A stretch of 64,000 bases of DNA from Chitinophagales bacterium (GCA_020636645.1 JACJXO010000003.1:434001-498000), one strand, 5' to 3'. Positions 8,097 through 16,912 are shown, counted from the first letter of the stretch. Made by a program: numbers and translations. Notes: generated by a model from the sequence alone, not told the origin.

Positions 8097-9161
8097 ATGA
8101 ACCTATTGCAAACAAGTGTTCAGGAGGTAGAAGGCATAGGTCCTGCATACAGAGAAAAGCTTGGCTTGTCAGGCATACATGATCTTGCAGATCTGTTATC
8201 TGTTTCATCAGCAGTCCTTGCAGAAAATTCGGGGTTATCACAAGACCAGATCGAGAAATGGCAGGCCGCCGCCATGTTCATGGAAGCCGGAAGTATGACG
8301 GCACAATGGGCAGAAGCCACTGTTCATGCCGGAATACTTTCATTTGATGAGTGGCTTGATATGAGCCTTGACCACCTGCAGTCGCTGTTCAGCGAAGCTG
8401 TGGAAGCCGGCAGGATACCCCTTGCTCCAACCACCTCAGATCTGCTGGAGGTCACCAAAGATGTTTCCCGCCTTTACCTCGGTAAGAAGGCAGAAGGACA
8501 GGTTGCTGATCACGATGGAAATCCTGTTGCGGGCGCACAGGTATTGGCAGGCCTGCACTCCACTACAACCGATGAACGGGGCAGGTGGAGAATTGCAGGT
8601 ATGAACAGCAATGATGCGGTCAGGCTGTTCATTATTGCCGACGGGTATGCCACTTACCACGATCCTGCCTTTCAGCTTACTACCGGAACACGAACCATTT
8701 CGGTCAGCCGGATAACTGTTCAACCAGGGATTTCCGAACCATTCCTCGTTGATGAATTGTTTGGCGATACCCTTCCTCCTCTGCAGGGGTATCGCAGCAC
8801 CGTGCGGGTGTATGATGAAAATGAAGTGAGAGAAAACGAGATCCTGTCAGTAAGCAGTTACTATGATAATGGCGATGTGAGGATGGTATCTGAATTCCTG
8901 AGCATGGAGAATAATCTCCTGATCATCCGGGCCTACCGTTTATCTGCAAATAAGTTATCTGATGGTGCTGCCATCAACAGCCTGTGGCGATTCAGTCAGG
9001 GTGTATTCCTGTACCTATCGGATTCAAGGAATGCACTCAACCTTTACAAGCACATGCGCCATCAACTTCCGGAAATTGACCCTTCGGGTATGAGTCGTGA
9101 CGAAGTGCTGATGGCATTTCAACCGCATGTATTTTCTGACCTGTCAAATGATGAAGCATGA
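8097..9161 (+). CDS. Uncharacterised protein with helix-hairpin-helix-like and carboxypeptidase-regulatory-like domains
   Basis: I do not recognise the whole protein. Residues 8-60 contain a DUF4332/HhH-like repeat (EVEGIGPAYREKLGLSGIHDLADLL), a fold known from DNA- or protein-binding modules. Residues about 135-190 form a carboxypeptidase-regulatory-like beta-sandwich (GNPVAGAQVLAG, TTTDERGRWRIAGM). The remaining ~150 residues match nothing I know. There is no signal peptide, which is unusual for a protein with that beta-sandwich. It is coupled by ATGA overlap to the next gene, so the two probably work together. Confidence 0.7.
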   Translation: MNLLQTSVQEVEGIGPAYREKLGLSGIHDLADLLSVSSAVLAENSGLSQDQIEKWQAAAMFMEAGSMTAQWAEATVHAGILSFDEWLDMSLDHLQSLFSEAVEAGRIPLAPTTSDLLEVTKDVSRLYLGKKAEGQVADHDGNPVAGAQVLAGLHSTTTDERGRWRIAGMNSNDAVRLFIIADGYATYHDPAFQLTTGTRTISVSRITVQPGISEPFLVDELFGDTLPPLQGYRSTVRVYDENEVRENEILSVSSYYDNGDVRMVSEFLSMENNLLIIRAYRLSANKLSDGAAINSLWRFSQGVFLYLSDSRNALNLYKHMRHQLPEIDPSGMSRDEVLMAFQPHVFSDLSNDEA

Positions 9162-9613
9162 GCGAATACTACCTGTGGATACCGAATTCAAATGCCTGTG
9201 AAATATGTTTGCGGATGGCAAGCAGACGGCATACCGAAAGACCGGACCGACCGCACCCACGATGCCTTTGCAGCATTGTTCATGTGAACGATGACAGTAA
9301 GGAGGCTGATTGTTTCCGTGAGTCTATTTCCATCCAGCGAAGTCAATATATGGGACAGGAGAACGAGATCAGTGACGGAAAGGTACAGGCAATAGTTCAT
9401 GAATGGAACTTCACTGCTATCTGCAGGGATAATACTGTAGTGGATGTAAATGTCAATGTCCGGATCGATGGTTCTGAACTGGATCGAATCTATGATGAGA
9501 TCGATCAGCATGGGTTTGACAGAGGTTATGAGTTGACTCAGGAAGCAGCTCTCAGAGAAGCCATGGACGAGATCGAATCCATGTGCCCGGACTGCAGTAA
9601 CAAGCAAAGCTGA
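9158..9613 (+). CDS. Uncharacterised small protein with a CxxC...HPxCxC motif
   Basis: A 151-aa protein overlapping the upstream gene by 4 bp. Residues about 11-45 have Cys-x2-Cys followed by PHPRCLCSIV, a layout like the metal-binding C-terminal motif of phage Mu F/SPP1 gp7-type head morphogenesis proteins and related toxin-associated domains. The rest (YMGQENEISDGK, acidic helices, MCPDC near the end) is unfamiliar. The motif resemblance is a visual one only. No phage genes surround it. Confidence 0.6.
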   Translation: MSEYYLWIPNSNACEICLRMASRRHTERPDRPHPRCLCSIVHVNDDSKEADCFRESISIQRSQYMGQENEISDGKVQAIVHEWNFTAICRDNTVVDVNVNVRIDGSELDRIYDEIDQHGFDRGYELTQEAALREAMDEIESMCPDCSNKQS

Positions 9614-9717
9614 GTTACAGGTAGCAAGTATCGGGTATCGAGTATCAGGTACTAACTACCAATTACTAAAAACCAATAACCAACCACCTAAAACGCAAAA
9701 CGAAAGACGAATAACGT
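9614..9717. repeat. Short degenerate repeat tract between convergent genes
   Basis: The tract holds GTATC-based units (AGTATCGGGTATCGAGTATCAGG cut into 7-8 bp steps) followed by AACCAATAACCAACCACC-like sequence. It separates two convergent genes, shows no coding potential, and no clear terminator hairpin could be seen. Confidence 0.45.
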
Positions 9718-12700
9718 TCACTCCCTCACCAATAAATTCAACCTGCTGCTGTTCTTGGCGATGAGGATGCCATGTTTGCCGTCGGCGAGGTGAATGCGTT
9801 GCATGGCCCGCACGTCGTTGGGTATCAGCACACCTGTTTCTACGGCGAGCGGATGTGCTGTCCAGATACCTTTCTCGTTGGTCAGCAGGAGACCGATGCC
9901 CGCATCCTGCGGGGTGATCATCATGCCGGTATGCGATTCATTTCCTGCCAGGAGGATCTCATTTTGATCGGTGACCACCGCGGCAAAGACCGGCGACAAT
10001 TGCGCTTCTGCAGGCAGTTCTGCGAACAGCCAGTTGCCCTTGTCGTCCAGTTCTGCGATGCAGGAAGTGGTGATGAATACCTCTTTTTTCGTCCAGGATA
10101 TGCCGGATAAAAGTGCATCCATATCTGCATTTGCAAGCGCATGTGCATCAGGATATTTTCCTGTAGTTTGCGGCAGCAATTCCTCCAGCTCCATGGGCAT
10201 GAGCATGGGCCAGCTGCGGGAACCCTGTTGCATGGCTGGTATCAGCGACAAGCCTTTGGCACCGGCGAACATGTACAGTTCCAATGCTGCATCGGCAGTT
10301 GGATGAAACATGTCATTCCATCCCTGGTTGCCCAGCAACACCTGGTCCTTGCCTTCACCCGGAATGATGGTCGCCGACCGCCAGAGTCCGCTGTAGGCTG
10401 CACCTGCATCTGTTACCGTGGCCTTCTTCTTACCAAAGGTGATCAGCTTCGGAGAGGTCCACTCTCCCACCACTATGATGCTGAGTTGATCTGCACCGGT
10501 GAAATGTCCGGCTACTGCATCGCCGACCGGTCCGAGGTTGCTGAAGGTTTCGGCATACGTTGCTGTTACATCCGAAAACTTTCCGCCATCATTCTGTAGC
10601 AGATAACAGCCGGATGCATTCGGATAAGAACCGGGCATGCTGCTGCCGCCGATGAACAGATCTGTATCGCCATCGTTGTCGTAGTCTATCGGCACCACTA
10701 CAGAAGTGGGCACTTTGATCTCCGGTAATTCAGCTTGTGTGAACATGCCTTTTCCATCGTTCAGGAACAGCAGGTCCTGGAAATAGGGTTCTTTCCCCAG
10801 CATGTCATTGCCGCCTCCGCAACCGATGTAGAGGTCCTGATCGCCATCGCCATCAGCATCAAAGAAGATGGCCGCTGTTTCCTCCGCCAGTTTGTTCACC
10901 AGGATACCCGATGCCTGGAACGGATGAAACTTTGAAGTGCTGTCCTGCAGATAGAGTGCACCTGAAAAGCCCGAGGCACCACCTACATAGAAGTCTTCCC
11001 GTCCGTCGCCGTTCACATCTGCGACTGCCAGTGCAGGTCCTTCGTAACCCGTCTGATGGGGAATGAAAGGCTGGATGGTATTGTCGTCGAAGCGGTTTTC
11101 GCTGTGGTAGTAGATGGGACTGATCTGTCGCGAACTCTGGTTGAGAAACAGGGGTTCGAAGACCTGGGGATCCACGGTTTCCTCGCCAGCATTCCTGTCG
11201 ATGGTGATCGTGGAATTGGCCTGCGGACCGATCAGTTTTCGCACGCTGCCATCCGCCCAGGTGATGAGTGCACTGTCGATGGTGGTATCGTTTCCCAGTC
11301 CGAAATGGAAGACAGGCTCCACCGATGACTGATACCCTCTGCTCCACTGCCCGTATTGCGTCTGGGAGGAGGCGGACTGAAAGAGTTCTATCTGTCGCGG
11401 TTGTTCTCCTGTCGATTGAAAGCGAATGAAGTTTCCGCCGTTGTCATTCCGATAGACCGCAGCCGCTTCACCCAGGCGATTGAACACCAGGTCCAGGTCA
11501 CCGTCGGCGTCGAGATCACCCCAGGCCGCACCCTGGGCATAATCAGGAGTGGTCAGTCCCCAGCTGTCACTCACATCGCTGAACTGCCAGCCTTTTTCGT
11601 TTCTGAAGATGAAGTTCTTTGTGGGCATCCTTGGAGCCTCCTGCAGCAATTTGAAATACGCATCCGCATCCAGGGTACCCGCCTGCACCCCTTCGGTCAT
11701 GCGCATCCGCCAGTCCATGTCCATGGTCTCGCGGTAGTAGCCGTTGGTGATGCAGATATCCTTCCAGCCATCATTATCCAGATCCGCCATAAGCACCGCC
11801 CAGCTCCAGTCGGTGGATGCCACGCCTGCCATCCTCGCCGTTTCGCTCATGATGCCGATGCCCCGGTTCATGAAGAGGTTGTTGTGCATGACCTGCAGCG
11901 GACCGGCCGCCATGGGCATGCTCATGTCCATCCACATGGTCATATGACCGGCGTGGGTGGAAGGACTCATGTCCAGCACCATCAGGTCGGGCCAGCCATC
12001 GTTGTTGAGGTCGTTGGCATCGGCGCCCATGGAGCTCATGGTGGTATGGCTCACTTTGGAGGAAAGTTCATCGCGGTAAGTACCGTTCTCCTGGTGCATC
12101 CACAGGCGGTCGGGCAGGAAGAAATCGTTGGCCACGTAAATATCCAGGAAACCGTCCAGGTCATAGTCGGTGATGGCCACTCCCAGGCCGAAACCGATCT
12201 CATAGATACCGGATTCGCGGCTGATGTCGGTCCATTTATTGTTGTCGTTCCGGTAGAGTTTGTTGCAATAGCGGGCGTAGGTATCCGGATCCATTCGATC
12301 CACGAAGGCATGCCAGTCGGCTTCGGTGTTCGCCCAGTTGCGGACGGCATGATTCAGCACAAAGAGGTCCAGATCACCGTCGTTGTCCATATCGAAGAAG
12401 ACCGCCTGGGTACTCAGGTCATTCCCGGCGATGCCATATTCCTTTGCCACCTCCTTAAAAGTGCCATCGCCCTGGTTCAGGTAGAGCAGGTTGGCGGTAG
12501 AGGTGGTAGCGAAGTCGGGACCGCTGCGGCAGACATAGATGTCCAGCCAGCCATCGCTGTTCACATCCGCCATGGTCACGCCCGTGCTCCAGCCGCCTGA
12601 CCGTATGCCAGCCGACTTGCTGGCATTTATGAACTGCCAGTTGCCCTGGTTCAGCAAGAGCTGGTCATCGGTATCATTGCCAGTGAGGAAGATATCCGGC

Positions 12701-12915
12701 CGACCGTCATTGTTCACATCACCGATGGCCACGCCCCCGCCGTTGAAGAAATAGTCGTAGGCGCCGATGTTTCGTCCCGCTTCCTCCCGGATGGAATTGG
12801 TAAAATCGAGGCCCGTCTGCATCTTATCCATAGCAGTGAATCCCTGTGCAAGGGAGGCCAATGGCTCCAGCACAAACAGGACGAAAACGGGGATCAGGGG
12901 ATGTTTCGGATGCAT
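9718..12915 (-). CDS. Exported FG-GAP/VCBS repeat protein with ASPIC/UnbV domain
   Basis: A 1065-aa exported protein with a signal peptide (residues 1-23, ending LAQ). It contains many Asp-rich FG-GAP/VCBS calcium-binding blades, e.g. GVAIGDVNNDGRPDIFLTGN near 60, DMDNDGDLDLFVLNH, and further copies after 620. An ASPIC/UnbV-type domain lies at about 500-580 (ending DSALITWADGSVRKLIGP). Such proteins form beta-propellers on the cell surface of Bacteroidota, often next to SusC/SusD genes, but none is in this window. There is no recognisable T9SS C-terminal sorting domain. The role is unknown beyond surface binding or adhesion. Confidence 0.85.
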   Translation of the reverse strand: MHPKHPLIPVFVLFVLEPLASLAQGFTAMDKMQTGLDFTNSIREEAGRNIGAYDYFFNGGGVAIGDVNNDGRPDIFLTGNDTDDQLLLNQGNWQFINASKSAGIRSGGWSTGVTMADVNSDGWLDIYVCRSGPDFATTSTANLLYLNQGDGTFKEVAKEYGIAGNDLSTQAVFFDMDNDGDLDLFVLNHAVRNWANTEADWHAFVDRMDPDTYARYCNKLYRNDNNKWTDISRESGIYEIGFGLGVAITDYDLDGFLDIYVANDFFLPDRLWMHQENGTYRDELSSKVSHTTMSSMGADANDLNNDGWPDLMVLDMSPSTHAGHMTMWMDMSMPMAAGPLQVMHNNLFMNRGIGIMSETARMAGVASTDWSWAVLMADLDNDGWKDICITNGYYRETMDMDWRMRMTEGVQAGTLDADAYFKLLQEAPRMPTKNFIFRNEKGWQFSDVSDSWGLTTPDYAQGAAWGDLDADGDLDLVFNRLGEAAAVYRNDNGGNFIRFQSTGEQPRQIELFQSASSQTQYGQWSRGYQSSVEPVFHFGLGNDTTIDSALITWADGSVRKLIGPQANSTITIDRNAGEETVDPQVFEPLFLNQSSRQISPIYYHSENRFDDNTIQPFIPHQTGYEGPALAVADVNGDGREDFYVGGASGFSGALYLQDSTSKFHPFQASGILVNKLAEETAAIFFDADGDGDQDLYIGCGGGNDMLGKEPYFQDLLFLNDGKGMFTQAELPEIKVPTSVVVPIDYDNDGDTDLFIGGSSMPGSYPNASGCYLLQNDGGKFSDVTATYAETFSNLGPVGDAVAGHFTGADQLSIIVVGEWTSPKLITFGKKKATVTDAGAAYSGLWRSATIIPGEGKDQVLLGNQGWNDMFHPTADAALELYMFAGAKGLSLIPAMQQGSRSWPMLMPMELEELLPQTTGKYPDAHALANADMDALLSGISWTKKEVFITTSCIAELDDKGNWLFAELPAEAQLSPVFAAVVTDQNEILLAGNESHTGMMITPQDAGIGLLLTNEKGIWTAHPLAVETGVLIPNDVRAMQRIHLADGKHGILIAKNSSRLNLLVRE

Positions 12916-12964
12916 GCTATGAAGGTAGCCAAACTGCCGAAAAAAGCCATTTTAAGGCGGTTTT

Positions 12965-12994
12965 TTTGGAAATTGTGCAAACGGTGTATATTTG
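12965..12994 (+). promoter_or_regulatory. Promoter of tRNA-Asp
   Basis: TTTG (12965-12968), an 18-bp spacer and TATATTTG (12987-12994) fit the Bacteroidota consensus TTTG-N17-23-TAnnTTTG. Predicted transcription starts near 13000, about 22 bp before the tRNA. Confidence 0.75.
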
Positions 12995-13021
12995 CGTTCG
13001 CTTTGATGAAAAGCGATACCC

Positions 13022-13095
13022 GGTCGGGTAGTTCAGTTGGTTAGAATACGTGCCTGTCACGCACGGGGTCGCGGGTTCGAGTCCCGTCCCGACCG
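13022..13095 (+). tRNA. tRNA-Asp (GUC)
   Basis: A 74-nt cloverleaf: acceptor GGTCGGG/CCCGACC, D-arm GTTCAGTTGGTTAGAAT, anticodon loop CTGTCAC with anticodon GTC, T-arm GCGGGTTCGAGTCCCGT, discriminator G. CCA is not encoded. It lies directly left of an AT-rich cassette region, but I found no repeat of its 3' end that would mark an integration site. Confidence 0.97.
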
Positions 13096-13101
13096 CTTCT
13101 T

Positions 13102-13139
13102 AAGAGGCTCAGTAGCAATACTGAGCCTCTTCTTTTTTT
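13102..13139 (+). terminator. Terminator of tRNA-Asp
   Basis: A 13-bp perfect stem (AAGAGGCTCAGTA with its complement, 13102-13114 and 13119-13131) closed by a GCAA tetraloop and followed by TCTTTTTTT. Confidence 0.95.
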
Positions 13140-13499
13140 AGTCACTTTTGTTCTCCACGCTCGCTGGTTCCCTCCCTCCTGCGGAGTGAGGCAGGGAGTC
13201 CTGTACTACCTACAAATAATGAGGCTTAGTAATATAGCATATTGGCACCATTCTCCACCTATCTACTATTATCCGACTGAACAAAAAAATACTTAATTTA
13301 ACATCGATAGCGCTTAGAAACAGAAATGGGCGGATAGAAACTAAAAAACCTCACCGATAAACAAGTTACCGGTAATTCTATGGCGACCGTGCAACTTTAA
13401 ACTGAACAACTTTTTTAACTACTTTTTTTTTGACCGACCAAGATAAATTCCCAACGCCCTATTCCTACATTTGTTGAAAATCTATATTGCAATTAAAAT
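13140..13499. other. 360-bp AT-rich intergenic boundary of the cassette region
   Basis: No gene is visible. Base composition drops from the surrounding level to clearly AT-rich after about 13200. A segment near 13365-13400 (ACAAGTTACCGGTAATTCTATGG) resembles the ends of the palindromic elements further right, but no matching left arm was found. Confidence 0.5.
13466..13473 (+). promoter_or_regulatory. Candidate -7 element for the PLD nuclease gene
   Basis: TACATTTG matches TAnnTTTG exactly and lies 26 bp before the ATG at 13500. No -33 TTG at standard spacing was found. Confidence 0.45.
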
Positions 13500-14678
13500 A
13501 TGAACATTTCACTTTTAGGACAGGGATTTGAAGCGACATCACAAAATTCAGCAGGCAATAAACTCATCAAGTTTTTTGCGGATAAAGACTTTCACACATT
13601 TACAGGTATTACAGCTTTCGCAAGTCAGGCGGGCATCAGAGGACTCTCAAAACATATCAAGACAGCTAAAAAGCATCTAAATATTATTACCATCGCTACA
13701 GGCATTGACCAAAAAGGGACATCAAAAGAAGCCCTTGAAGAACTTTTGGCTTTGAACATTGACGCATATGTTTTCTACCAACCTTCTATCACCATTTTTC
13801 ACCCAAAGATTTATTTGTTTGAAGGTGCAGACAAATCAGAATTAATTATCGGCTCTTCAAACCTTACATCACAAGGACTTTTCACCAATGTTGAGGCATC
13901 GTTGCTTGTTTCCATTGACAACAGGGTAGAAACCGACAGAAAAATTGTAGAGCAACTCAAAGACTATTTCAAAGGCATTTTTGACTTCACCGACCCGAAC
14001 CTTAAAAAACTCAGCAAAAAAATTATAGCTGACTTAGTTAAAGCTAAAGTTGTTCCGACAGAGGCAGAAAGAAAAGCGGCACAGGACAAAGCGGAGAAAG
14101 CCGTAAGAAAGGAAACTGAAATCATAATATCAAAAATCTTCCCCAAAAGAGCAATCGCAAAAATTCCAAGCGAATTTAGAGGAACAAAAAAAACAACAAC
14201 AAAATCAGCCGCTACTGCCGCTGCGTCTACTGGCAGTGCTTCTGCTAGAGGAAAGTTGGTTTGGACAAGAAAGAAACTTCCTTCTTCAAGTGTTCAGGTT
14301 GGCGGATCAAGGACTAATCCTACAGGTGGACTTCGTTTGGTTCAGGACAATTTTATATCAGGAGGAAGCAAGATTGACCAAACAAGCTATTTCAAAAATC
14401 TGTTTAGCAAATACACCTGGAAACAAGTTCGAGCAACTCCTTATGTTGAAGCCGCCAAAGTTCCTTTTGAAGTTACTATTAAGGGTGTCTTTCACGGACG
14501 CTTTGACCTTGAAGTGCGACATAAGCCAAGTGGTGAAGCAGGACAGCATAATTACACAACTTCCATTTCGTGGGGTACTGCTGGCAATATTATAAGTAAA
14601 GCTAACCTCACAGGCTCACGGCTTGACCTTTATGCACCAAAGGGAAAAGGCAAACCGTTTCAAATTGTAATCAGCTAA
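13500..14678 (+). CDS. PLD-superfamily restriction endonuclease (NgoFVII/BfiI-like)
   Basis: Predicted type II restriction nuclease. The N-terminal phospholipase D fold carries one catalytic motif, FHPKIYLFEGADKSELIIGSSNLT, near residues 100-123 (His and Lys of HxK, with the downstream Asn). As in NgoFVII and BfiI, a single motif implies that a dimer builds the active site. The middle (about 175-260) is Lys/Ala/Thr/Ser-rich and probably a linker. The C-terminal ~100 residues resemble the B3-like DNA-recognition domain of this family. Gene order nuclease, controller, methyltransferase supports restriction-modification. DNA is AT-rich compared with the chromosome. Target sequence unknown. Confidence 0.85.
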   Translation: MNISLLGQGFEATSQNSAGNKLIKFFADKDFHTFTGITAFASQAGIRGLSKHIKTAKKHLNIITIATGIDQKGTSKEALEELLALNIDAYVFYQPSITIFHPKIYLFEGADKSELIIGSSNLTSQGLFTNVEASLLVSIDNRVETDRKIVEQLKDYFKGIFDFTDPNLKKLSKKIIADLVKAKVVPTEAERKAAQDKAEKAVRKETEIIISKIFPKRAIAKIPSEFRGTKKTTTKSAATAAASTGSASARGKLVWTRKKLPSSSVQVGGSRTNPTGGLRLVQDNFISGGSKIDQTSYFKNLFSKYTWKQVRATPYVEAAKVPFEVTIKGVFHGRFDLEVRHKPSGEAGQHNYTTSISWGTAGNIISKANLTGSRLDLYAPKGKGKPFQIVIS

Positions 14679-14699
14679 TTCCCTCTAAACCGAGAGTTG

Positions 14700-14727
14700 T
14701 TGAAAACTCTTTTCAAAAAAATTTTTT
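14700..14727 (+). terminator. Possible AT-rich terminator after the nuclease gene
   Basis: The hairpin TTGAAAA-CTC-TTTTCAA (14700-14716) is followed by A5 and T6. It is AT-only at the stem ends, so strength is doubtful, but it would separate the nuclease from the controller promoter. Confidence 0.35.
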
Positions 14728-14746
14728 ACGGCTCATTTTAAGTGCC

Positions 14747-14772
14747 TACTTTTGGACTGAAGTAGTCCAAAA
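14747..14772 (+). promoter_or_regulatory. Controller operator/promoter (C-box-like palindrome)
   Basis: TACTTTTG (14747-14754) is an exact TAnnTTTG -7 element. Overlapping it, TTTTGGACT and AGTCCAAAA (14750-14758 and 14764-14772) form a perfect 9-bp inverted repeat with a 5-bp centre, whose inner GACT...AGTC resembles C-boxes of restriction-modification controllers. The palindrome ends on the A of the controller's ATG, so the mRNA would be leaderless or nearly so. A shorter AAGT-GCCT-ACTT inverted repeat (14740-14751) lies next to it and could be a second half-site pair. Confidence 0.65.
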
Positions 14773-15092
14773 TGAAATTTGAAAAAACATTCGGTGAGAC
14801 CGTAAAAAAACTCCGTGAGGAGAAACAACTTCCCTTGCGCGAAGTTGCAGAAGCATTGAAAATTGACACCTCTATGTTAGGCAAGATTGAAAAGAACAAT
14901 CGCAAGCCGACTAAGCATTTGATTGAAAAGTTTGCCAAGTATTTTAATGTAAGCGACAAAGATTTGATGATTGCCTTTATCAGCGATACAGTTGCTTATC
15001 AGATAATGAACGAAGAAGATTTTGCCAGTGAAGTCCTCAAAGTGGCAGAGAAAAAAGTGAAGTATTTAAAAAACAAAAAATCCAACCAATGA
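14772..15092 (+). CDS. XRE-family helix-turn-helix regulator, probable R-M controller protein
   Basis: A 106-aa protein with a Cro/C1-type HTH across residues about 9-62 (TVKKLREEKQLPLREVAEAL, then SMLGKIEKNNRKPTKHLIEK). A 40-residue C-terminal helical tail ends in Lys-rich sequence. It is slightly longer than minimal C proteins (~80 aa). It overlaps the methyltransferase start by 4 bp (ATGA), so both are made from one transcript starting at the palindromic operator. Autoregulation is inferred from that operator; whether it also controls the upstream nuclease is not visible. Confidence 0.8.
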   Translation: MKFEKTFGETVKKLREEKQLPLREVAEALKIDTSMLGKIEKNNRKPTKHLIEKFAKYFNVSDKDLMIAFISDTVAYQIMNEEDFASEVLKVAEKKVKYLKNKKSNQ

Positions 15093-16699
15093 AGTTAATC
15101 ACTGAAGCAACAGAAGAAAAATTAAGAGGTGGTTTTTATACGCCAGAACCGATTGCAGAATTTGTTTTGCGTTGGGGTATTAATGGTAGCAGCGACTTTG
15201 ATATTCTTGAACCGAGTTGCGGTGATGGAGTTTTTTTGAAACAACTTGCAAAACACAAATTCAAATACAACACAATTACAGCAGTTGAGTTAGACGAAGT
15301 GGAAGCAGAGAAAGCAGCGCAAATAAATTTGAAGAACAAAGAAATTATCAATGCTGACTTTCACACTTTTTGCAACAACACTCACAAGCGGTATGATATA
15401 GTTGTAGGCAATCCGCCTTATATCCGTTACCAGTTCTTTGACAGAATGCAACAGGTAGAAGCGGGAGACATTTTCATAAAAGCTGGTTTAACTTATTCAA
15501 AACTTACAAACGCTTGGGTATCTTTTGTAGTTGGTTCATCGCTCCTGCTAAAAGACAAAGGAGGCAGAATTGGCTTCGTGTTGCCTGCTGAAATTTTGCA
15601 AGTTTCGTTTGCACAGCAGTTGAGAAATTTCCTTGCTCACTTCTACAACAAAATCAACATCATTTCTTTTGAAAAACTTGTTTTTACCAACATCCAACAA
15701 GAAGTGGTTTTGCTTCTCTGCGAAAAGAATGAAACGAAAACTCACAACATTGAACATATTGAATTGAGAGATGCGAGCGAGTTAGCGAGTTTGGATGTTG
15801 CAAGATTAAGGAGTCCGAAAAAGAAAATTGACTTCAAGAGTAACAAATGGACTTTTTACTTTTTGGAGCAAGAAGAAATTGACTTTTTAGAGTACATCGC
15901 CAAAGACAGGCATATTCCAGCACTTGGAAAGTTTGCAAAAGTTGAAGTTGGAATTACCACAGGTTCAAATGATTTTTTCACCGTTCCGCTTTCAACCGTT
16001 GAAGAATACGACTTACATGACTACGCAAGACCAATGGTTGGAAGAAGTGTTCAGGTAAACAGTGTAATTTTTACAAAAAAGGATTGGGAGAAAAACAGAA
16101 ACTCACCTGCTAAAGCTCATTTGCTTGTTTTTCCTGATGGAAAAAATCTGAACAAGAAAAACGGAGCAGCAAAATACATTGCTCACGGTGAAAGTTTAGG
16201 CATTCATAAAGGTTACAAAACAGGAATTCGTGAAGATTGGTTTGTAGTTCCTTCTTTGAAAATTTCCGATGCTCTTTTCATTCGCAGAAATAATCTTTAT
16301 CCGCGATTGATAATTAACCAAGCCGAAGCATACACAACTGACACTATGCACAGAGTTTTTGTTCATCAAGGGACAAACATCAAAGCATTAACAGCTAGTT
16401 ATTACAATTCGCTTTCATTGGCGTTTACAGAAGTTTCTGGCAGAAGTCATGGAGGCGGGGTATTAGAGTTGATGCCAAACGAAGCCGAGAGAGTTTTACT
16501 TCCCTATCACAAAGACAATGCTACTTTGCTTTCACAAATTGATAAACTCATTCGCAACAAAACCAACATTGAAGATGTTTTGAAAATCACTAATCAAATA
16601 ATCTTGAAAGAACATTACGGTTTGACACAAAAAGAAATCAAACTGGCTCATAGTATTTGGAAAAAACTTTCTCACAGACGACTGAATAGAGGAAAATAG
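15089..16699 (+). CDS. N6-adenine DNA methyltransferase (Eco57I/TaqI-like type II)
   Basis: Protective methyltransferase of the restriction-modification unit. FYTPEPIAEFVLRW precedes SAM motif I, ILEPSCGDGVFLKQL (about 36-50). Catalytic motif IV is NPPY at about 108-111 in the gamma-class order, followed by GGRIGFVLPAEILQ. From about residue 270 to the end is a TaqI-like target-recognition region (GKFAKVEVGITTGSNDFF, then SGRSHGGGVLELMPNE). Length 536 aa. No nuclease domain is fused, so this is a stand-alone methylase serving the PLD nuclease. AT-rich like its neighbours. Confidence 0.9.
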   Translation: MKLITEATEEKLRGGFYTPEPIAEFVLRWGINGSSDFDILEPSCGDGVFLKQLAKHKFKYNTITAVELDEVEAEKAAQINLKNKEIINADFHTFCNNTHKRYDIVVGNPPYIRYQFFDRMQQVEAGDIFIKAGLTYSKLTNAWVSFVVGSSLLLKDKGGRIGFVLPAEILQVSFAQQLRNFLAHFYNKINIISFEKLVFTNIQQEVVLLLCEKNETKTHNIEHIELRDASELASLDVARLRSPKKKIDFKSNKWTFYFLEQEEIDFLEYIAKDRHIPALGKFAKVEVGITTGSNDFFTVPLSTVEEYDLHDYARPMVGRSVQVNSVIFTKKDWEKNRNSPAKAHLLVFPDGKNLNKKNGAAKYIAHGESLGIHKGYKTGIREDWFVVPSLKISDALFIRRNNLYPRLIINQAEAYTTDTMHRVFVHQGTNIKALTASYYNSLSLAFTEVSGRSHGGGVLELMPNEAERVLLPYHKDNATLLSQIDKLIRNKTNIEDVLKITNQIILKEHYGLTQKEIKLAHSIWKKLSHRRLNRGK

Positions 16700-16747
16700 A
16701 TAGTGAAAATTTGGTGCGACACATCTTCGGACGAAAGAAGAACTTCC

Positions 16748-16880
16748 GGTAACATGGGCTTAAACGAAATAGCGGGTGAAGTGGTCAATCATACATTATT
16801 ACTTTCTACAAAGTATTGTGCTTGGTTGACTGTTGGTGCTTCTAAGCCGCCACTTCGTCAAGCCCCGAAACGTTATATCC
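16748..16880 (+). repeat. Imperfect palindromic element A after the methyltransferase gene
   Basis: The left arm (16748-16777, containing GGGCTT, ACGAA and GCGG) is complementary, with small gaps, to the right arm (16845-16880, GCCGCCACTTCG...CGAAACGTTATATCC), leaving a ~65-nt loop. The right end carries an AAACGTTA core also found in the element after the HD-GHKL gene. The layout is like a folded recombination site (attC-like), but the integron core consensus is not strictly met. Confidence 0.55.
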
Positions 16881-16912
16881 AATAGTAGAACGACCATCAA
16901 CCAAGTGAAAAT

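Noticed and set aside
11356..12600. 414-aa open frame on the + strand opposite the FG-GAP protein
   Set aside because: Antisense to Asp-rich repeats, giving Val/His-rich sequence without any domain; a shadow of the real gene.
16703..16885. 60-codon open frame after the methyltransferase
   Set aside because: It is covered by palindromic element A and the translation matches nothing; treated as non-coding.
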